Positions 16,583-25,838 of a DNA stretch of 64,000 bases are shown here, one piece after another. Positions within the stretch are counted from its first letter, which is position 1; each line of letters begins with the position of its first letter. The DNA comes from Thermoproteota archaeon. GTDB taxonomy: Archaea; Thermoproteota; Thermoprotei_A; EX4484-217-1. The notes under the pieces are model-generated. The model saw only the letters and a list, made by a program, of their open reading frames with translations. It was not told where the DNA came from and searched no databases. The translations under genes and the position numbers were made by a program. Location: contig JAPDJU010000002.1 in NCBI GenBank assembly GCA_029258915.1, positions 149,330 to 213,329 of the forward strand. Direction: 5' to 3'.

Positions 16583-16990
16583 TTGAGTTCAGAAGAAGCT
16601 CCTAGAAAGCTATACCGTTCATGTGTAGATAGAATTCTTGGAGGAGTATGTGGCGGACTAGCAGAACATTTTAACATAGACTCAACCATAGTTAGACTAT
16701 TGTTCGTAGCATTTTTCGTGATTAACCCTGCAGCTGCAGCTATAATTTACATTGCTGCATGGGTTATAATCCCCGAGAAACCTTACTTAACTCCTGAAGA
16801 AAGAATGGCCTTAGAAAAAGCTGGCGTAAAGAAGAGAGAAGAAGGCCTTATCTTAATAGGTCTTTTACTAATACTAGCTGGAGTAATTGGAGCAGCGAGA
16901 ATGCTTGTTATTCTAAGAGATATTTCAAGCATGATATTAATTATCACAGGATTATTCATAGTAATTGTAGCATTGTTTAAGAGAAAGTAG
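16583..16990 (+). CDS. PspC-domain membrane protein
   Basis: 135 residues from TTG at 16583; AAGGTGG lies six bases before it, while a GTG at 16574 in the same frame overlaps that site. The PspC domain is clear: RSCVDRILGGVCGGLAEHF, then a helix ending IIYIAAWVIIPE. The C-terminal third adds two more hydrophobic helices. PspC proteins sit in the membrane and take part in envelope stress responses in bacteria; the archaeal role is unknown. Its place between hypE and hypC, just behind hypE, suggests cotranscription with hydrogenase maturation, which is unusual. Confidence 0.85.
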   Translation: MSSEEAPRKLYRSCVDRILGGVCGGLAEHFNIDSTIVRLLFVAFFVINPAAAAIIYIAAWVIIPEKPYLTPEERMALEKAGVKKREEGLILIGLLLILAGVIGAARMLVILRDISSMILIITGLFIVIVALFKRK

Positions 16991-17008
16991 AAACTAAGTA
17001 ATTACTGA

Positions 17009-17236
17009 TTACATCTCGTATAGAGCCTCTAAAACTTCGCGCCAAGCCTTAATAGTTTCTTCGGCTTCCTCAGGGCTAAGTTTAGAAATAATTGCACCAG
17101 CATGTACTATAACGTAATCTCCAGGCTTAATATTTGGTACGAGTAAACTATCAACTTCCCTTTTAACACCGCCGAAATCCACTATGGCAATCGTGCCCTT
17201 AACTTCAACAACTACCCCGGGTATACCTAAACACAT
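17009..17236 (-). CDS. hypC: Hydrogenase maturation chaperone HypC/HybG
   Basis: 75 residues starting MCLGIPG, with the essential N-terminal Cys2, followed by a small beta barrel (IAIVDFGGVKREV, IKPGDYVIVHAGAI) and a C-terminal helix. HypC carries the iron group from HypD to the large subunit. It is divergent from hypF and convergent with the PspC gene. Confidence 0.95.
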   Translation of the reverse strand: MCLGIPGVVVEVKGTIAIVDFGGVKREVDSLLVPNIKPGDYVIVHAGAIISKLSPEEAEETIKAWREVLEALYEM

Positions 17237-17306
17237 GGCATATTGCCTTACTACTTTCTCTATAGCTAATACGTAAGCAGTAACTTATATGTTAAACCTT
17301 AGGTAA

Positions 17307-19661
17307 ATGATTAGAGGGCATAGTGTACTAATGGATAAGATAGCATTAAAGCTTAGGGTTTCAGGAGTAGTTCAAGGAGTTGGTTTTAGACCTTTCATTC
17401 ATAGAATAGCTTGTAAAAGCAATGTTAAAGGCTATGTGAGAAACTTAGGGGGTAGTGAAGTAGAGGTTCATGTAGAGGGAGAATTAAGTCAAGTACTTAG
17501 ATTCCTAAACTTGCTTGAACTGGAGAAACCACCACCTGCAGTTATAGAGGAATTAGAGATAGAAAAAACATGTTTACTGAGTTTTAAAAACTTCTCAATT
17601 CTTAAAAGCGGTTCAGAGCATAAACTTTACTCTATGATACCCCCCGATATAGGGCTATGTGAATACTGCTTAAATGAAATACTTAACCCTAAAAGTAGAT
17701 GGTATATGTATCCGTTCAATAGTTGTGCATGGTGTGGTCCAAGATTCTCAATTATGGAGAAGGTTCCTTATGATAGAGAAAATACAACGATGATAGACTT
17801 TCCCTTATGTAGTGAATGTCTTAAAGAATACAGAGACCCTAATAATGTAAGAAGATTTCATGCCCAAGGAATTAGCTGTCCTAAGTGCGGACCTAAAGTA
17901 TGGTTAACTGATAGAAATGGGGAAACATTGTCTGTAAAAAACCCTATACTTGAAGCAGCTAAGCTAATAGATGAAGGCTTCATAGTTGCAATTAAAGGCA
18001 TTGGCGGTTTTCACATAGCCTCATTAGCTACGGATGATGAAGTTATTTTAACTTTAAGAAAACGTAAGCGGAGACCTCAAAAACCCTTTGCACTAATGGC
18101 TTTAAACCTTGAAGTTGTGGACAAAATAGCCGTTTTAAATGAGAAAATAGTGAAAGTACTAACTTCACCTGAAAAACCAATAGTACTCATACCTAAAAGG
18201 GAAAATAATATTGTTTCAGAATATGTGGCACCAGGACTTGATACACTAGGTATAATGTTACCTTACACAGGTTTACATTACATGTTACTAAGTGAAACTA
18301 AAGATAAATTTCTAATAATGACAAGTGGTAATCCAAAAGGTAAACCTATGTGTATCGATGAAAAATGCGCTTTTGACAAATTATCAAAGTATGTTGACTA
18401 CTTCTTATTACATAATAGGAGAATAGTGAATAGAGTTGATGATAGTGTTGTTAGACTAACTTGCGATAAGGTAGTGTTTTTACGTAGAAGTAGAGGTTAT
18501 GCTCCTAAGTGGTTTAAATCCCCCGTAAAAATATTGAAACCTATTGTAGCTTTCGGAGCAGAACTTGTCAATGTTGGCGCTATAGCGCTGAAAAAGCATA
18601 TAATACCCACGCAGTATATCGGAGATATGGATGATTACGAAACATTAAATTTCCTAGAAGAAGCATTAATATTCCTAATAAAAACCTACAATGTGAATCT
18701 AAGTAGAGCCATTTTCGTATCAGATATGCATCCACAATACGCTACAACTAGATTGGCTAAAGAGTGGGCTACAAGATACTGTTCCAAGCTGATAACAGTT
18801 CAACATCATCATGCCCACATAGCCTCTTTAATGGTAGAGCAAAAAATACCGCCTCATAGAAATGTTGTAGGCGTAGCTATCGACGGCATAGGGTACGGTG
18901 TTGATGGTAATATTTGGGGAGGCGAAGTTTTAATAGCATCATATAATGCTTTCAGAAGAGTAGGTCATTTATCGTATCAAGTTATGCCTGGAGGCGACCT
19001 AGCAACAATATACCCTGTAAGAATGCTAATAAGCTACCTCATAACTGTTTACGGTGAAGAATATGCTAAAAAGTATGTTACTAATAGTGGGCTTTACAAG
19101 TGGCTAAAATACGGTCTTCGAGAATTAAATATTATAGTAAACCAAGTAATTAACAGCTTATCACCTAAAGCGTCTAGTACTGGCAGATTTCTTGACGCTG
19201 TTTCAGCTTTACTCGGTATATGCTATTTAAGAACTTATGAAGGAGAACCCGCAATGAAACTTGAAGCCTATTCTAAAAGACGTAAGGGCAGAGTTCTTGA
19301 CTATCAGCCTAAAATAGATGCTGTGAACGGCGTTTTCATAGTTAACGTTGCAGATATGTTTAAATGGGCTTTCGAAAATATGAATGCTAAGCGTAAAGAA
19401 GACATTGCAGCAACAGTACAATACTGTTTAGGCGAGGCATTAGCAGAAATAGCATTAAAAGCTATTAAAGGGACAGAATTACTACCTAAGATTTTAATTA
19501 GCGGAGGGGCTGCAGTAAATGATTTCATAGTTAAAGCAGTAATTGAGAAAGCTAAGGAGGAAGATGTAGAAGTTATTTTAAATAAGCAAGTACCTCCAGG
19601 AGATGGAGGATTAGCCTTAGGTCAAGCAGCCATAGCAGCTTCCCACATAGTTGAAGAGTAG
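17307..19661 (+). CDS. hypF: Carbamoyltransferase HypF
   Basis: 784 residues, full length. Domains in order: acylphosphatase (LRVSGVVQGVGFRPF, about 15-95), two zinc-finger segments (CEYC...CAWC and CSEC...CPKC, about 118-200), a YrdC-like domain (about 215-400) and a Kae1/TobZ-like carbamoyl transferase domain with VQHHHAHIASLM near 505. It uses carbamoyl phosphate and ATP to carbamoylate the HypE cysteine. A second ATG at 17331 (residue 9) also lies before the domain; TAGGTA just before 17307 favours the first. The ornithine carbamoyltransferase gene nearby also uses carbamoyl phosphate, but no direct link is shown. Confidence 0.95.
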   Translation: MIRGHSVLMDKIALKLRVSGVVQGVGFRPFIHRIACKSNVKGYVRNLGGSEVEVHVEGELSQVLRFLNLLELEKPPPAVIEELEIEKTCLLSFKNFSILKSGSEHKLYSMIPPDIGLCEYCLNEILNPKSRWYMYPFNSCAWCGPRFSIMEKVPYDRENTTMIDFPLCSECLKEYRDPNNVRRFHAQGISCPKCGPKVWLTDRNGETLSVKNPILEAAKLIDEGFIVAIKGIGGFHIASLATDDEVILTLRKRKRRPQKPFALMALNLEVVDKIAVLNEKIVKVLTSPEKPIVLIPKRENNIVSEYVAPGLDTLGIMLPYTGLHYMLLSETKDKFLIMTSGNPKGKPMCIDEKCAFDKLSKYVDYFLLHNRRIVNRVDDSVVRLTCDKVVFLRRSRGYAPKWFKSPVKILKPIVAFGAELVNVGAIALKKHIIPTQYIGDMDDYETLNFLEEALIFLIKTYNVNLSRAIFVSDMHPQYATTRLAKEWATRYCSKLITVQHHHAHIASLMVEQKIPPHRNVVGVAIDGIGYGVDGNIWGGEVLIASYNAFRRVGHLSYQVMPGGDLATIYPVRMLISYLITVYGEEYAKKYVTNSGLYKWLKYGLRELNIIVNQVINSLSPKASSTGRFLDAVSALLGICYLRTYEGEPAMKLEAYSKRRKGRVLDYQPKIDAVNGVFIVNVADMFKWAFENMNAKRKEDIAATVQYCLGEALAEIALKAIKGTELLPKILISGGAAVNDFIVKAVIEKAKEEDVEVILNKQVPPGDGGLALGQAAIAASHIVEE

Positions 19662-19744
19662 AGTATTGTGAAACTCTTCTTTTATTGAACCTTATCATTC
19701 AAAGTTTAAATTTTAAAAAGCAAATAGTTAAAGTGGGGTAGACT

Positions 19745-20128
19745 ATGGTAACTTTAAAGTTTACTACTAGAGCAGCAAACGACCCAGCATATGTAATTAC
19801 CGTAGGCCTTTCAAGACCATTAAAAGACGCATTTGCAGGTATGGAGAAGACAAAGGTAAATAAAATAGGTAGAAAACTGACAAAATATCTGTCTTATAGA
19901 GTAGCTGGTGCATTAATAAAAAATGGCTATGAATTACCGCTTCCAGAAGGCTATCTACTCAGAGTTAGAGGTGAAGTAACGTTTGATTACAATGAAGAGG
20001 GAGGAGAAATAAACGTTAACGTTAAAGGAGCAAAACTATCCATAGATATATTCAAGAGAGAAAAATCAATAAGCTATTCTGAAGGAACATTAGAACATTC
20101 TATTGAAAGGCCTACTGCAGAGAAATAA
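19745..20128 (+). CDS. Hypothetical protein
   Basis: 127 residues, not recognised. It has an N-terminal part rich in Ala and Lys, with a possible helix (IGRKLTKYLSYRVAGALI) near 40-57, followed by a beta-rich, acidic part (LRVRGEVTFDYNEEGGEINVNVKG) and a Glu/Ser-rich tail. No signal peptide or membrane helix. The next gene starts 10 bases later, so the two form an operon downstream of hypF. Confidence 0.6.
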   Translation: MVTLKFTTRAANDPAYVITVGLSRPLKDAFAGMEKTKVNKIGRKLTKYLSYRVAGALIKNGYELPLPEGYLLRVRGEVTFDYNEEGGEINVNVKGAKLSIDIFKREKSISYSEGTLEHSIERPTAEK

Positions 20129-20138
20129 GTGATTATAA

Positions 20139-21329
20139 ATGCCACTAGCAATAAACAATGAGCTTAAAGTAGTTTTTAGCAAAGAGTTTTATGCTAAAAA
20201 ACACGTATTGTGGGGTATTCTTGAAGATGGTAGGGTAGTTGATGCATCCGACATAGCGTCTAAAACATCAGCTATGTTAGGTGAAACAGTACATGTAAGA
20301 ACAGAAGATACAGAGAAAAGAGCGTTTACATTCTATACTAAAACCTCAACACTAGGCACGATATATTTTGGAAGCCCTGAAGAACACTATGTTAAAGCCA
20401 CGGCTATAAGGCATGAACTATATTGTAGCATTTTAGAGAAAATACTTAAGACAGTATCAGCTGAAGGGGAACATCCTTTAACCATAGAAATAGTTGAGGA
20501 ATTAGAGAATCCTAAGCAAATATCTATAAATATACTGCCTAAACTATATTTAAAAACACATGAAAATATATGGAAAAACATTTCAGAAAAAGCAGGTGAA
20601 ATTACAAGCATACCGAGGTCTCTACTTGAAGACCTTATCAGAAAACATACCGAATACGGTGTAATAGCAGTCTTTATTAAAAATAAAGAAAAAAGGATAA
20701 TGCAACCAACATGTAAACCTCCTAAACATAATATTCCATTACTGCCCAGTTCATGCCCTATAGGATTTATTGTAGGTTATACCCCTAACCTAGCTGAATG
20801 GCTGGTTATCTACTATGATCCCATAGGATACTATGGTATAGGATATTATAAAATAAATAGTGAAGGTAAGAAATTCATAAACCTATGGAAACTTAAGTTT
20901 TCAGAAAAGGAAAAACTGGGAGACTACAGGTTAGTTGAAATACGTGGAAAAGTAAGTGTGAGAAACTGGATGGATATTTTAAGTAAAAACATAAGCCTAA
21001 GTTCTAAATTAGAGGAAGTAATAGTAAAGAACAATTTTAGCGTAGAAAATCCTAATGTCTTTTCAGCGTTTTTCATGGTTCCTGTTAGGAAAGTAAGTAA
21101 AAGCGTTGAAGAATATGAGGTCTACGTTTATAGTAAGTACTGGACATCACCTAAACTTATAAGAACCAAGGTTAAACTAGCATCTGAACATTATTTAACA
21201 GGGCTAAACTGGGTAAAAAAGGTCAACTTAACACCTTCAATGAAATGGTCTAAAATACTAAAACAGTGGAGAGTTTTAGGTAGAATTTCACTTATAACAG
21301 CATGTGTTTTAAGTATTCTAAAAGGTTAA
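20139..21329 (+). CDS. Hypothetical protein
   Basis: 396 residues, not recognised. Apparently soluble, mixed alpha/beta and rich in aromatic residues, with a Cys pair TCKPP...SSCPIG near 188-207 and a Tyr/Gly-rich strand region (YYDPIGYYGIGYYK) near 229. No nucleotide-binding or metal motif that I can name. It forms a two-gene unit with the 127-residue protein before it. Its stop overlaps the end of the convergent AmrS-like gene by four bases. Confidence 0.6.
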   Translation: MPLAINNELKVVFSKEFYAKKHVLWGILEDGRVVDASDIASKTSAMLGETVHVRTEDTEKRAFTFYTKTSTLGTIYFGSPEEHYVKATAIRHELYCSILEKILKTVSAEGEHPLTIEIVEELENPKQISINILPKLYLKTHENIWKNISEKAGEITSIPRSLLEDLIRKHTEYGVIAVFIKNKEKRIMQPTCKPPKHNIPLLPSSCPIGFIVGYTPNLAEWLVIYYDPIGYYGIGYYKINSEGKKFINLWKLKFSEKEKLGDYRLVEIRGKVSVRNWMDILSKNISLSSKLEEVIVKNNFSVENPNVFSAFFMVPVRKVSKSVEEYEVYVYSKYWTSPKLIRTKVKLASEHYLTGLNWVKKVNLTPSMKWSKILKQWRVLGRISLITACVLSILKG

Positions 21330-22399
21330 AAGAGCATTATAGGGGACTTATTTTCAACATATTTTCCGACAATATGTATTTTAGCTCCACAATATGGGCA
21401 TCTATTATCGCCAGTAACATTATATTTTAAAACTCTATATCCTACTCTCATAATCAGTGGTTTATTACATTTTGGACAATATGTTGATTCATAACGCCAA
21501 TCTCCAATATTTCCCAAGTAAACATAAGCTATATTATATTCTTCCTTAGCCACATGATATGTCTTAACAAGTTTTCCTATATCAGTTGATGGCTCATGGT
21601 ATTTCCAAACAGGATAGTACCTGTTTATATGTAGTGGTACGTTCTCGCCTAAAATTTCCACATGTCTTTTTAAAACCCAGTGTACACATTCTTCCCAGTC
21701 ATTAGCCTTAGTTATCATCAAATATACCATTTCCACATGAACTCCTAGATCTAAAGCCATTCTAGCATTACGGAAAACAACCATCGGGTCTAAGGCTCCG
21801 ATAAATCTATTATATGTTTCAAAACAACCTTTAATGTCAAAGTTTAAACCGTCAAGACCTGCTTCATAGAGAGCCTTAAGAGCCTCTGAGGTCATATATC
21901 CATTACTTACAATACTATTGTATAAGCCTTCCTTCTTAGCTAGTTTGAAAACGTCAACTAAATATTCTAACTGTGTTGTAGGCTCATTAAAACTTGCACA
22001 TAAACCTTCATCACCATTCTTAAGAGCTAATTTCACAAGCTTAGCAGGAGGATATATTTTCTGACGTCTAATGTCTGGTACTTGGAAACTTAAATGATAG
22101 TTTTGACACCAAGGGCAGTGAAAGTTACATCCCCAATTAGAGAACGTTAAAGCTGTACTGTTAGGCCAAAAATGGAAAAGAGGCTTAATTTCTATAGGTC
22201 TACTTTCTATAGCACTTAGAAGCCCGTAACCTATAACATGAACTTTTCCATTTACGTTAACCCTATTTCCACAATAGCCTTTTTCACCATTTTTAAGTAA
22301 ACATCTTCTCTCACAAACTCTACACATAACATATTTATCACTAAGTTTTATAGAAAAAGAACTTACAGGTGCATCTTCAAATTTACTGTACCTATCCAT
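21326..22399 (-). CDS. AmrS-like (PflA-related) radical SAM protein
   Basis: 357 residues. The radical SAM Cys triad is CNFHCPWCQN near residue 93-102, behind the typical LTFSNWG strand. In front of it lies a CRVCERRC...GYCGNR zinc-knuckle region and behind it a C-terminal zinc ribbon, CPKC and CPYCG. This order is that of the radical SAM member of the AmmeMemoRadiSam set (AmrS). Its partners AmrA and AmrB (AMMECR1 and MEMO) are not in the window. The reaction of the family is not settled; it makes a 5'-deoxyadenosyl radical. Confidence 0.85.
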   Translation of the reverse strand: MDRYSKFEDAPVSSFSIKLSDKYVMCRVCERRCLLKNGEKGYCGNRVNVNGKVHVIGYGLLSAIESRPIEIKPLFHFWPNSTALTFSNWGCNFHCPWCQNYHLSFQVPDIRRQKIYPPAKLVKLALKNGDEGLCASFNEPTTQLEYLVDVFKLAKKEGLYNSIVSNGYMTSEALKALYEAGLDGLNFDIKGCFETYNRFIGALDPMVVFRNARMALDLGVHVEMVYLMITKANDWEECVHWVLKRHVEILGENVPLHINRYYPVWKYHEPSTDIGKLVKTYHVAKEEYNIAYVYLGNIGDWRYESTYCPKCNKPLIMRVGYRVLKYNVTGDNRCPYCGAKIHIVGKYVENKSPIMLF

Positions 22400-22405
22400 T
22401 ATTTC

Positions 22406-22762
22406 TTACCTAAAAGTAGCTAATGCATCTTCCTCATACTCTACTTCGTCCTCACTAATTTCTATAAATTTTAATGGTTTATCAACTATTTTGAAAAACC
22501 TTATTCTCTTATTATTCTCTTTAGCTTGTTTTATCTCCCTTAATACACCATCGCTAATTTCTCCGAAAACCCAAAGTTCATCACATATATTTAGGAGTTT
22601 AGAGTTTGCTTCTCTAACTTTGTTTCTTTCAACAGTATCTAAAAGGAAATAGTCAAAACACATGAACGGATTAATTGGAATAGCTCCTTGTTCAAAAACA
22701 AACTTTGAAATATGAGCTCTAAGATAGAAACGTTTCTTAGACATAGCTGTGAAAACTAGCAT
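22406..22762 (-). CDS. Nucleoside deoxyribosyltransferase-like domain protein
   Basis: 118 residues from the ATG at 22762, placed nine bases after AGGTG; a GTG 12 bases earlier overlaps that site. The pattern of an N-terminal RAHISKFVFEQGAIPINPF strand-helix and a later CDELWVFGEISDGVLREIKQA is like the small nucleoside 2-deoxyribosyltransferase-like families (DUF4406 type). The catalytic Glu of true transferases is not clearly present, so activity is uncertain. It precedes the AmrS-like gene by six bases on the same strand and may be cotranscribed with it. Confidence 0.55.
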   Translation of the reverse strand: MLVFTAMSKKRFYLRAHISKFVFEQGAIPINPFMCFDYFLLDTVERNKVREANSKLLNICDELWVFGEISDGVLREIKQAKENNKRIRFFKIVDKPLKFIEISEDEVEYEEDALATFR

Positions 22763-22838
22763 TCCAAGTAGCACCTAAGGAATCAAGGAAAATAATTGGT
22801 TATAAAAATTTAGGTTTAAACTATAGTAATGGAGAAAA

Positions 22839-23948
22839 CTATCTTTCCCTTACGCCTCTAATAAATTCTTCAAACCAATGTCTAGCTGTTTCATCATCCG
22901 GTGCTTGAACTGGTGGATGTTTGAAGAAGAAAGCTGACGGACTTACTATAATTCCTCCTATTCCTCTATCTAAAGCTATTTTAGCTGATCTTATAGCGTC
23001 TATGAGAATACCTGAAATCATAGATTTATCGTCTACTGTAAGTTTAACTTCTAATGTTACTGGAAAATTAGCAAACGATGTTCCTTTAATGTAAATGTAT
23101 GCTATCTTAGTATTTCCTAGAAACGGTATGTAGTCGCTTGGCCCTATTCTTACTTTACCTTCCTTTTCAAGTTCTTTACCGTAGGGTAGTATTGAAGTAA
23201 CAGCTTCTGTTTTGCTTATTCTCTTACTCTTTAACCTTTCTTCAACAGTCATATTTAAGAAGTCTGTATTTCCACCTACATTTAACTGATATGTTTCTTC
23301 AACTCTAACTCCTCTCATATGAAGAAGTCTTACTAGAGTCCTATGTAATATTGTAGCACCTATTTGACCTTTCACATCATCTCCAAGCAGTGGCACGTTT
23401 CTCTCTTCAAACAGTTTAGGCCAATACCCTTCAGGATCACTTGCTATAAATACTGGTATGGCATTAACAAATGCGACGCCTGCTTCTAAAGCAGCCTTCG
23501 CGTAGAACCTTGTGGCTTCTTCGCTACCTACAGGTAGCAGGTTTACTAAAACATTAGTATTTGTTTCTTTTAATTCATCTACTATACTCTCTAATGTAAT
23601 ATCGTCGTCGCTATCTACTGGTTTGAACGTTTCTCTCATATGTTCAGCTACACCATCAAGTACTTTACCTTTCCTAACAACGACACCTAGTTTTGGTATA
23701 TCAGCAAATTTCGGTGTAATATTGGGATATGAGAAAATAGCTTCACTAAGATCTTTACCTACCTTCTCTTTAGAAACATCAAACGCTATTGAGAATTCAA
23801 TATCACCTATGTGATATGATCCTAACCTTACATGGGCTATTCCTGGAATGTTTATGTTTTCATCTACATTCTTATAATAGTATACTCCTTGAACTAAGGC
23901 TGAAGCTGCATTACCAACACCAACTATTCCAACACGGATTTTACCCAT
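22839..23948 (-). CDS. ino1: myo-Inositol-1-phosphate synthase
   Basis: 369 residues from the ATG at 23948, which has GGTGGG five bases before it; an upstream in-frame start at 23975 would add nine residues and lacks support. The enzyme converts glucose 6-phosphate to inositol 1-phosphate, used in archaeal phosphoinositol lipids and in di-myo-inositol phosphate. It opens with the NAD-binding VGIVGVGNAASALVQGV. VNAIPVFIA, GDDVKGQIGATILHR and LNVGGNTDF are the family core, including the catalytic Lys in DDVKGQ. A PadR-type regulator is divergent, and an AT-rich array of TAAATAT repeats lies between them. Confidence 0.94.
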   Translation of the reverse strand: MGKIRVGIVGVGNAASALVQGVYYYKNVDENINIPGIAHVRLGSYHIGDIEFSIAFDVSKEKVGKDLSEAIFSYPNITPKFADIPKLGVVVRKGKVLDGVAEHMRETFKPVDSDDDITLESIVDELKETNTNVLVNLLPVGSEEATRFYAKAALEAGVAFVNAIPVFIASDPEGYWPKLFEERNVPLLGDDVKGQIGATILHRTLVRLLHMRGVRVEETYQLNVGGNTDFLNMTVEERLKSKRISKTEAVTSILPYGKELEKEGKVRIGPSDYIPFLGNTKIAYIYIKGTSFANFPVTLEVKLTVDDKSMISGILIDAIRSAKIALDRGIGGIIVSPSAFFFKHPPVQAPDDETARHWFEEFIRGVRER

Positions 23949-23977
23949 AATCCCACCTAACCTTGTATTTAACATTG

Positions 23978-24054
23978 TAAATATATATCTAGATAAATAT
24001 GTATATGCATAAATATGCTATTCGTAAATATAAACATTTATATACGTAAAATAT
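23978..24054. repeat. Evenly spaced TAAATAT repeats in the ino1/padR intergenic region
   Basis: TAAATAT occurs at 23978, 23994, 24010 and 24025, that is every 16, 16 and 15 bases, and a related TAAAATAT at 24047. The array fills the 134-base gap between the divergent ino1 and padR-like genes. The even spacing, about one and a half helical turns, is more regular than expected of plain AT-rich DNA and may be a multi-site operator; the promoters of both genes must also lie in it. Confidence 0.4.
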
Positions 24055-24082
24055 TTTTGAAAATTAATAACGGTAGGGGTTA

Positions 24083-24403
24083 ATGGATTTGCTTAAAACT
24101 AAAGCTCTCGATAGGCTCCGCAGAAAAATAACTATTGAAACCCTTTGGCTATACATTATTTCAGTTCTTAAAGATGAACCAACATACGCTTATGAAGTTA
24201 AAGTTAGAATAAGAGAAAAGTTCGGATTTAATCCTACAACAATAACACTATACGTTGTTTTATATAGGCTAGTTAAGGAAGGCCTTTTAGAAGTTTTCGT
24301 TGATGAAGGTGTTAAGAAATATAAAGTTACAAGGAAAGGGGAAAACACATATAATAATGCTTTAAAAATGATAAACGAACTATTGGAAAAGCTAAGATCT
24401 TAG
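24083..24403 (+). CDS. PadR-family winged-helix regulator
   Basis: 106 residues. The PadR domain is seen in [20 protein letters not shown] (beginning of the winged helix), [19 protein letters not shown] (recognition helix) and [11 protein letters not shown] (wing), with a short C-terminal helix, so it is the small PadR-s2 type. It probably binds the AT-rich array just upstream and may control itself and ino1. The argF gene follows 43 bases further on. Confidence 0.85.
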   Translation: MDLLKTKALDRLRRKITIETLWLYIISVLKDEPTYAYEVKVRIREKFGFNPTTITLYVVLYRLVKEGLLEVFVDEGVKKYKVTRKGENTYNNALKMINELLEKLRS

Positions 24404-24446
24404 TTTAAATCGAAATACATCAACTAAGCGGTTTAGGGTGAGTAAT

Positions 24447-25379
24447 TTGAGTATTAGAGGAAAACATTTTCTATGGTTAGGTGATTTCACAAGTGAGGAA
24501 TTAGAACTTATTTTGAAGAAAGCTAAAGAACTTAAGTTAAGGTACTATGCAGGAGAGAAAATAATACCCTTACTTAAAGGAAAAACGCTAGTAATGATAT
24601 TTCAGAAGCCAAGTACAAGAACCCGTATTAGCTTTGAGGTAGCTATGAAACAGCTTGGTGGTTTTACTATATCTCTTAACTGGTATGAAATGCAGCTTGG
24701 AAGAGGAGAAACAGTAGCTGATACTGCCAGAACACTAAGTAGATATGTTGACGGTATTGTAGCTAGAGTTTATAATCATAAAGACCTTGAAGAAATGGCT
24801 AAACATTCTAACGTACCTGTAATTAACGGTCTAAGCGACTTATTTCACCCCGTACAAGCTATTTCAGATATGTTTACAATTCTTGAAAAGAAAGGTAGGC
24901 TTCAAGGGTTGAAACTCGTTTTCCTAGGCGATGGAGGTAACAATGTAGCCCAAAGTTTACTAATAGCTTCAACAAAACTTGGATTAAATATAACCATAGC
25001 ATCACCTGTAAAATATAGACCCAGACAAGAAGTTATTAAAATAGCTGAAGAAGCAGCTCAAGAAAGCGGAGCTGAAATAGTTTTTGAAGAAGTCCCTGAA
25101 AAAGCTGTAGAAAATGCAGACATAATATATACTGATGTATGGGTTAGTATAGGTCAAGAGAAAGAAGCTAAGGAGAGAGTTAAGGATTTATCAAAGTACC
25201 AAGTCAATGTCAGCTTGGTTAAGAAAGCAAAAAAAGATGTTATTTTCATGCATTGTTTACCAGCACATAGGGGTCAAGAAGTAACAGACGAGGTTATTGA
25301 TGGACCCTGGTCTATAGTATGGGATCAGGCGGAAAATAGATTACATGTACAAAAAGCAATTTTGTCATTGCTACTCTGA
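24447..25379 (+). CDS. argF: Ornithine carbamoyltransferase
   Basis: 310 residues from TTG at 24447, placed seven bases behind AGGGTGA; a GTG at 24438 is in frame but overlaps that ribosome site. The enzyme joins carbamoyl phosphate and ornithine to citrulline in arginine synthesis. Landmarks: [13 protein letters not shown] (carbamoyl phosphate), [12 protein letters not shown], the [11 protein letters not shown] ornithine loop and the closing HCLPAHRG. No other arg gene is in the window. Its end overlaps a convergent membrane protein gene by nine bases. Confidence 0.95.
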   Translation: MSIRGKHFLWLGDFTSEELELILKKAKELKLRYYAGEKIIPLLKGKTLVMIFQKPSTRTRISFEVAMKQLGGFTISLNWYEMQLGRGETVADTARTLSRYVDGIVARVYNHKDLEEMAKHSNVPVINGLSDLFHPVQAISDMFTILEKKGRLQGLKLVFLGDGGNNVAQSLLIASTKLGLNITIASPVKYRPRQEVIKIAEEAAQESGAEIVFEEVPEKAVENADIIYTDVWVSIGQEKEAKERVKDLSKYQVNVSLVKKAKKDVIFMHCLPAHRGQEVTDEVIDGPWSIVWDQAENRLHVQKAILSLLL

Positions 25380-25835
25380 GGTACCTGAAGCTTTACCTGC
25401 AATCTCCATAATAGATGCTAGAACAGCGGGAAAAATTACGAGAATACCATATAAGTATATAAATATGCTTATGTTGACTGTTGCTATTACTTCGTATCCC
25501 TCTATAACACCACTATAGTTTAGTATTCCCCCTCCAAGGAGTGTGTATAGTACAAGAAAACCGGCTATCATAATAAATATCTTTAATGCAGCGCCTAGAG
25601 TTCTCCATGTTTCGTGCTCTTCAATAATGGCTATTAGCACATATAGAAATACTAAAACTATGATTATCTCCTCAATGGAATAGCCGGGTCTTATTTCTTT
25701 AAAAATAAGAGGAGCTTCAGGTATTGCTGAGAGATATCTTGTAGCTAATGTGTATATTACGTATATTGGAATAACTATACTTACCATAACTTCGGCTAAT
25801 CCTCTTAAAGCACCTTTAATTATTGTCTTAAACAA
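25371..25835 (-). CDS. Membrane protein of unknown function
   Basis: 154 residues with about four hydrophobic helices (near 15-35, 52-70, 83-100 and 122-145) and short loops. TTG start behind AAAGGTG. Not recognised. It is the last of three consecutive membrane-associated genes on this strand, three bases after the preceding one, and so probably part of one complex. Confidence 0.6.
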   Translation of the reverse strand: MFKTIIKGALRGLAEVMVSIVIPIYVIYTLATRYLSAIPEAPLIFKEIRPGYSIEEIIIVLVFLYVLIAIIEEHETWRTLGAALKIFIMIAGFLVLYTLLGGGILNYSGVIEGYEVIATVNISIFIYLYGILVIFPAVLASIMEIAGKASGTSE

Positions 25836-25838
25836 GGC

